From Geodermatophilaceae bacterium (GTDB lineage Bacteria > Actinomycetota > Actinomycetes > Mycobacteriales > Geodermatophilaceae): a stretch of 5,558 nucleotides of DNA. A model generated the notes under the pieces. That model worked only from the letters and a program-made list of their open reading frames with translations, was not told the origin of the DNA and ran no database searches. Positions 4,615 to 5,558 of the stretch are shown here, piece after piece (position 1 is the stretch's first letter; each line of letters opens with the position of its first letter). The position numbers were made by a program, and so were the translations under genes. The DNA lies in the NCBI GenBank assembly GCA_013812385.1, contig JACCTM010000241.1:1-5558 (forward strand). Reading direction: 5' to 3'.

Positions 4615-5558
4615 TCATGAGGCAACTCCCTCGGGTGCCGGGGTCGGCGTCTGCGTTGCCTGATCGCGAAGCAGGTACCGCTTGAGCTTCCCGGTGGCGG
4701 TCTTAGGAATCTGGGTAACGACGATCACCTTACGTGGGCGCTTGAACGCAGCCAGCCCCGTGCGGCAGAACGAGTCCAGCTCCGCCGCATCCACCACGTG
4801 ACCTGCGGCGGCGACCACATAGGCGACCGGCTTGTCCAAGCCATCGGTGTCGGCCAGGCCGACGACCGCCACCTCGGCGACGCTGGGGTGTTCGAGCAAC
4901 CGGGCTTCGACCTCGGTCGGCGAGACCCAGATGCCGCCAGCCTTGATCATATCGTCGGATCGGCCCAGGCAGCGGTACGCCCCGGTGTCGACCTCCTTGA
5001 CGTAGGTGTCCCCCGTGCGCAGCCAATCCCCTTGGAAGACAGCCCGAGTGGTCTCGGTACGGCACCAGTAGCCGGTCGCCAGCGACGATCCGCGCAGGTA
5101 GAGCGATCCTGGCTCACCGTCCCTGACCAGCTCGCCGGTCGCCTCCTCCCGTAGGGCGATGTCGTACCCCGGCACCGGAAAACCGGAGGTACCGGGTACG
5201 ACGGCGCCGGCCCGGTTGGACAGGAAGATGTGCAGGGCCTCGGTCGAGCCGATGCCGTCCAGGATCTCCACGCCGAAGCGATCCCGGAACCGACGGAACA
5301 ACTCCGCGGGCAGCGCCTCTCCGGCCGAAACCCCTTGCCGTACCGAAGCGAACGTGTCGTCAGCGATGTCCGAACCGAGCAAGGCGGCATAGAAGGTGGG
5401 TACACCGAAGAACAGCGTCGGCTGATCGGCCACCACCCTGGCGGCGATACCGGCCGGTGTCGGCCGACCCGGCTCCAGCACCGTAGTCGCGCCGATCGCA
5501 AGCGGGAAGAAGGCCGAGTTGCCGATCCCGTAGGCGAAGAACAACTTCGCGACCGACA
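4615..5558 (-). CDS. Benzoate-type aryl-CoA ligase (AMP-forming), C-terminal part
   Basis: The gene runs off the right edge; about 313 C-terminal residues are present and the stop is TGA at 4615-4617. The enzyme would activate an aromatic carboxylic acid with ATP and CoA. Evidence for the benzoate/4-hydroxybenzoate-CoA ligase branch is the SVAKLFFAYGIGNSAFFPL segment at the edge, then GIGSTEALHIFLSN and the VPGTSGFPVPGYDI stretch. Later ANL motifs follow: GDWLRTGDTY, GRSDDMIKAGGIWVSPTEVE (hinge and domain closure), and PKTATGKLKRYLLR with the catalytic Lys coded at 4687-4689. The P-loop and the residues that fix the ring substrate lie outside the window, so benzoate versus a substituted benzoate cannot be told. 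The protein ends in a short TPTPAP-containing tail. It is the first visible gene of the operon, 10 bp before the reductase gene. Confidence 0.93.
   Translation of the reverse strand, partial: SVAKLFFAYGIGNSAFFPLAIGATTVLEPGRPTPAGIAARVVADQPTLFFGVPTFYAALLGSDIADDTFASVRQGVSAGEALPAELFRRFRDRFGVEILDGIGSTEALHIFLSNRAGAVVPGTSGFPVPGYDIALREEATGELVRDGEPGSLYLRGSSLATGYWCRTETTRAVFQGDWLRTGDTYVKEVDTGAYRCLGRSDDMIKAGGIWVSPTEVEARLLEHPSVAEVAVVGLADTDGLDKPVAYVVAAAGHVVDAAELDSFCRTGLAAFKRPRKVIVVTQIPKTATGKLKRYLLRDQATQTPTPAPEGVAS

Noticed and set aside
4605..4625. TTG start of the reductase at 4625
   Set aside because: It would overlap the end of the ligase gene; ATG at 4604 is spaced properly from GAGAG and leaves a complete FAD-binding strand.
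4944..4951. TTGATCAT inside the ligase gene as another copy of the hairpin arm
   Set aside because: Only 8 bases match, with no partner arm; it is coding sequence and expected by chance.

Overview
The window is dense, GC-rich coding DNA. Codon use, an FdxA-type 7Fe ferredoxin with a long C-terminal extension, a DUF6158-like protein and a DUF559/AbiEi-like endonuclease all point to an actinomycete, of the Mycobacteriales/Pseudonocardiales/Propionibacteriales kind. I cannot name a genus.

Layout, left to right. Positions 1-524 (+) hold the C-terminal part of a thiolase (acyl-CoA acetyltransferase). Positions 540-1675 form a self-contained unit. It has one minus-strand gene (622-1524) for a VSR/DUF559-type endonuclease-like protein, bounded on each side by a 65-66 bp hairpin built from the same 18-nt arm. 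The two hairpin units also resemble each other across their loops, in inverted orientation, so the unit has imperfect terminal inverted repeats like a small mobile cassette. From 1683 to the right edge lies a tightly packed minus-strand gene set. Its transcriptional order is aryl (benzoate-type)-CoA ligase (partial, 5' end outside the window), TrxR-like ferredoxin-NADP reductase, 7Fe ferredoxin, amidohydrolase-2 family enzyme, and a DUF6158-like small protein that overlaps the amidohydrolase by ATGA.

How the genes may work together (inference). The ligase would activate an aromatic acid to its CoA thioester. The reductase and ferredoxin form an NADPH-to-ferredoxin electron chain, probably feeding an oxygenase or epoxidase encoded outside the window. 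The amidohydrolase could act on a downstream carboxylated or ring-opened intermediate as a hydrolase, hydratase or decarboxylase. The convergent thiolase would suit the end of such a CoA-dependent route, but it is a separate transcription unit and the link is only by position. No promoter for the minus-strand operon is visible; it must lie right of 5558.

The observations most worth checking are the hairpin-bounded endonuclease cassette, a perfect Shine-Dalgarno that swallows the apparent GTG start of the amidohydrolase, and the Pro/Thr/Ser-rich tail of the reductase with an exact 18-bp tandem duplication. No tRNA, rRNA or CRISPR array was seen.
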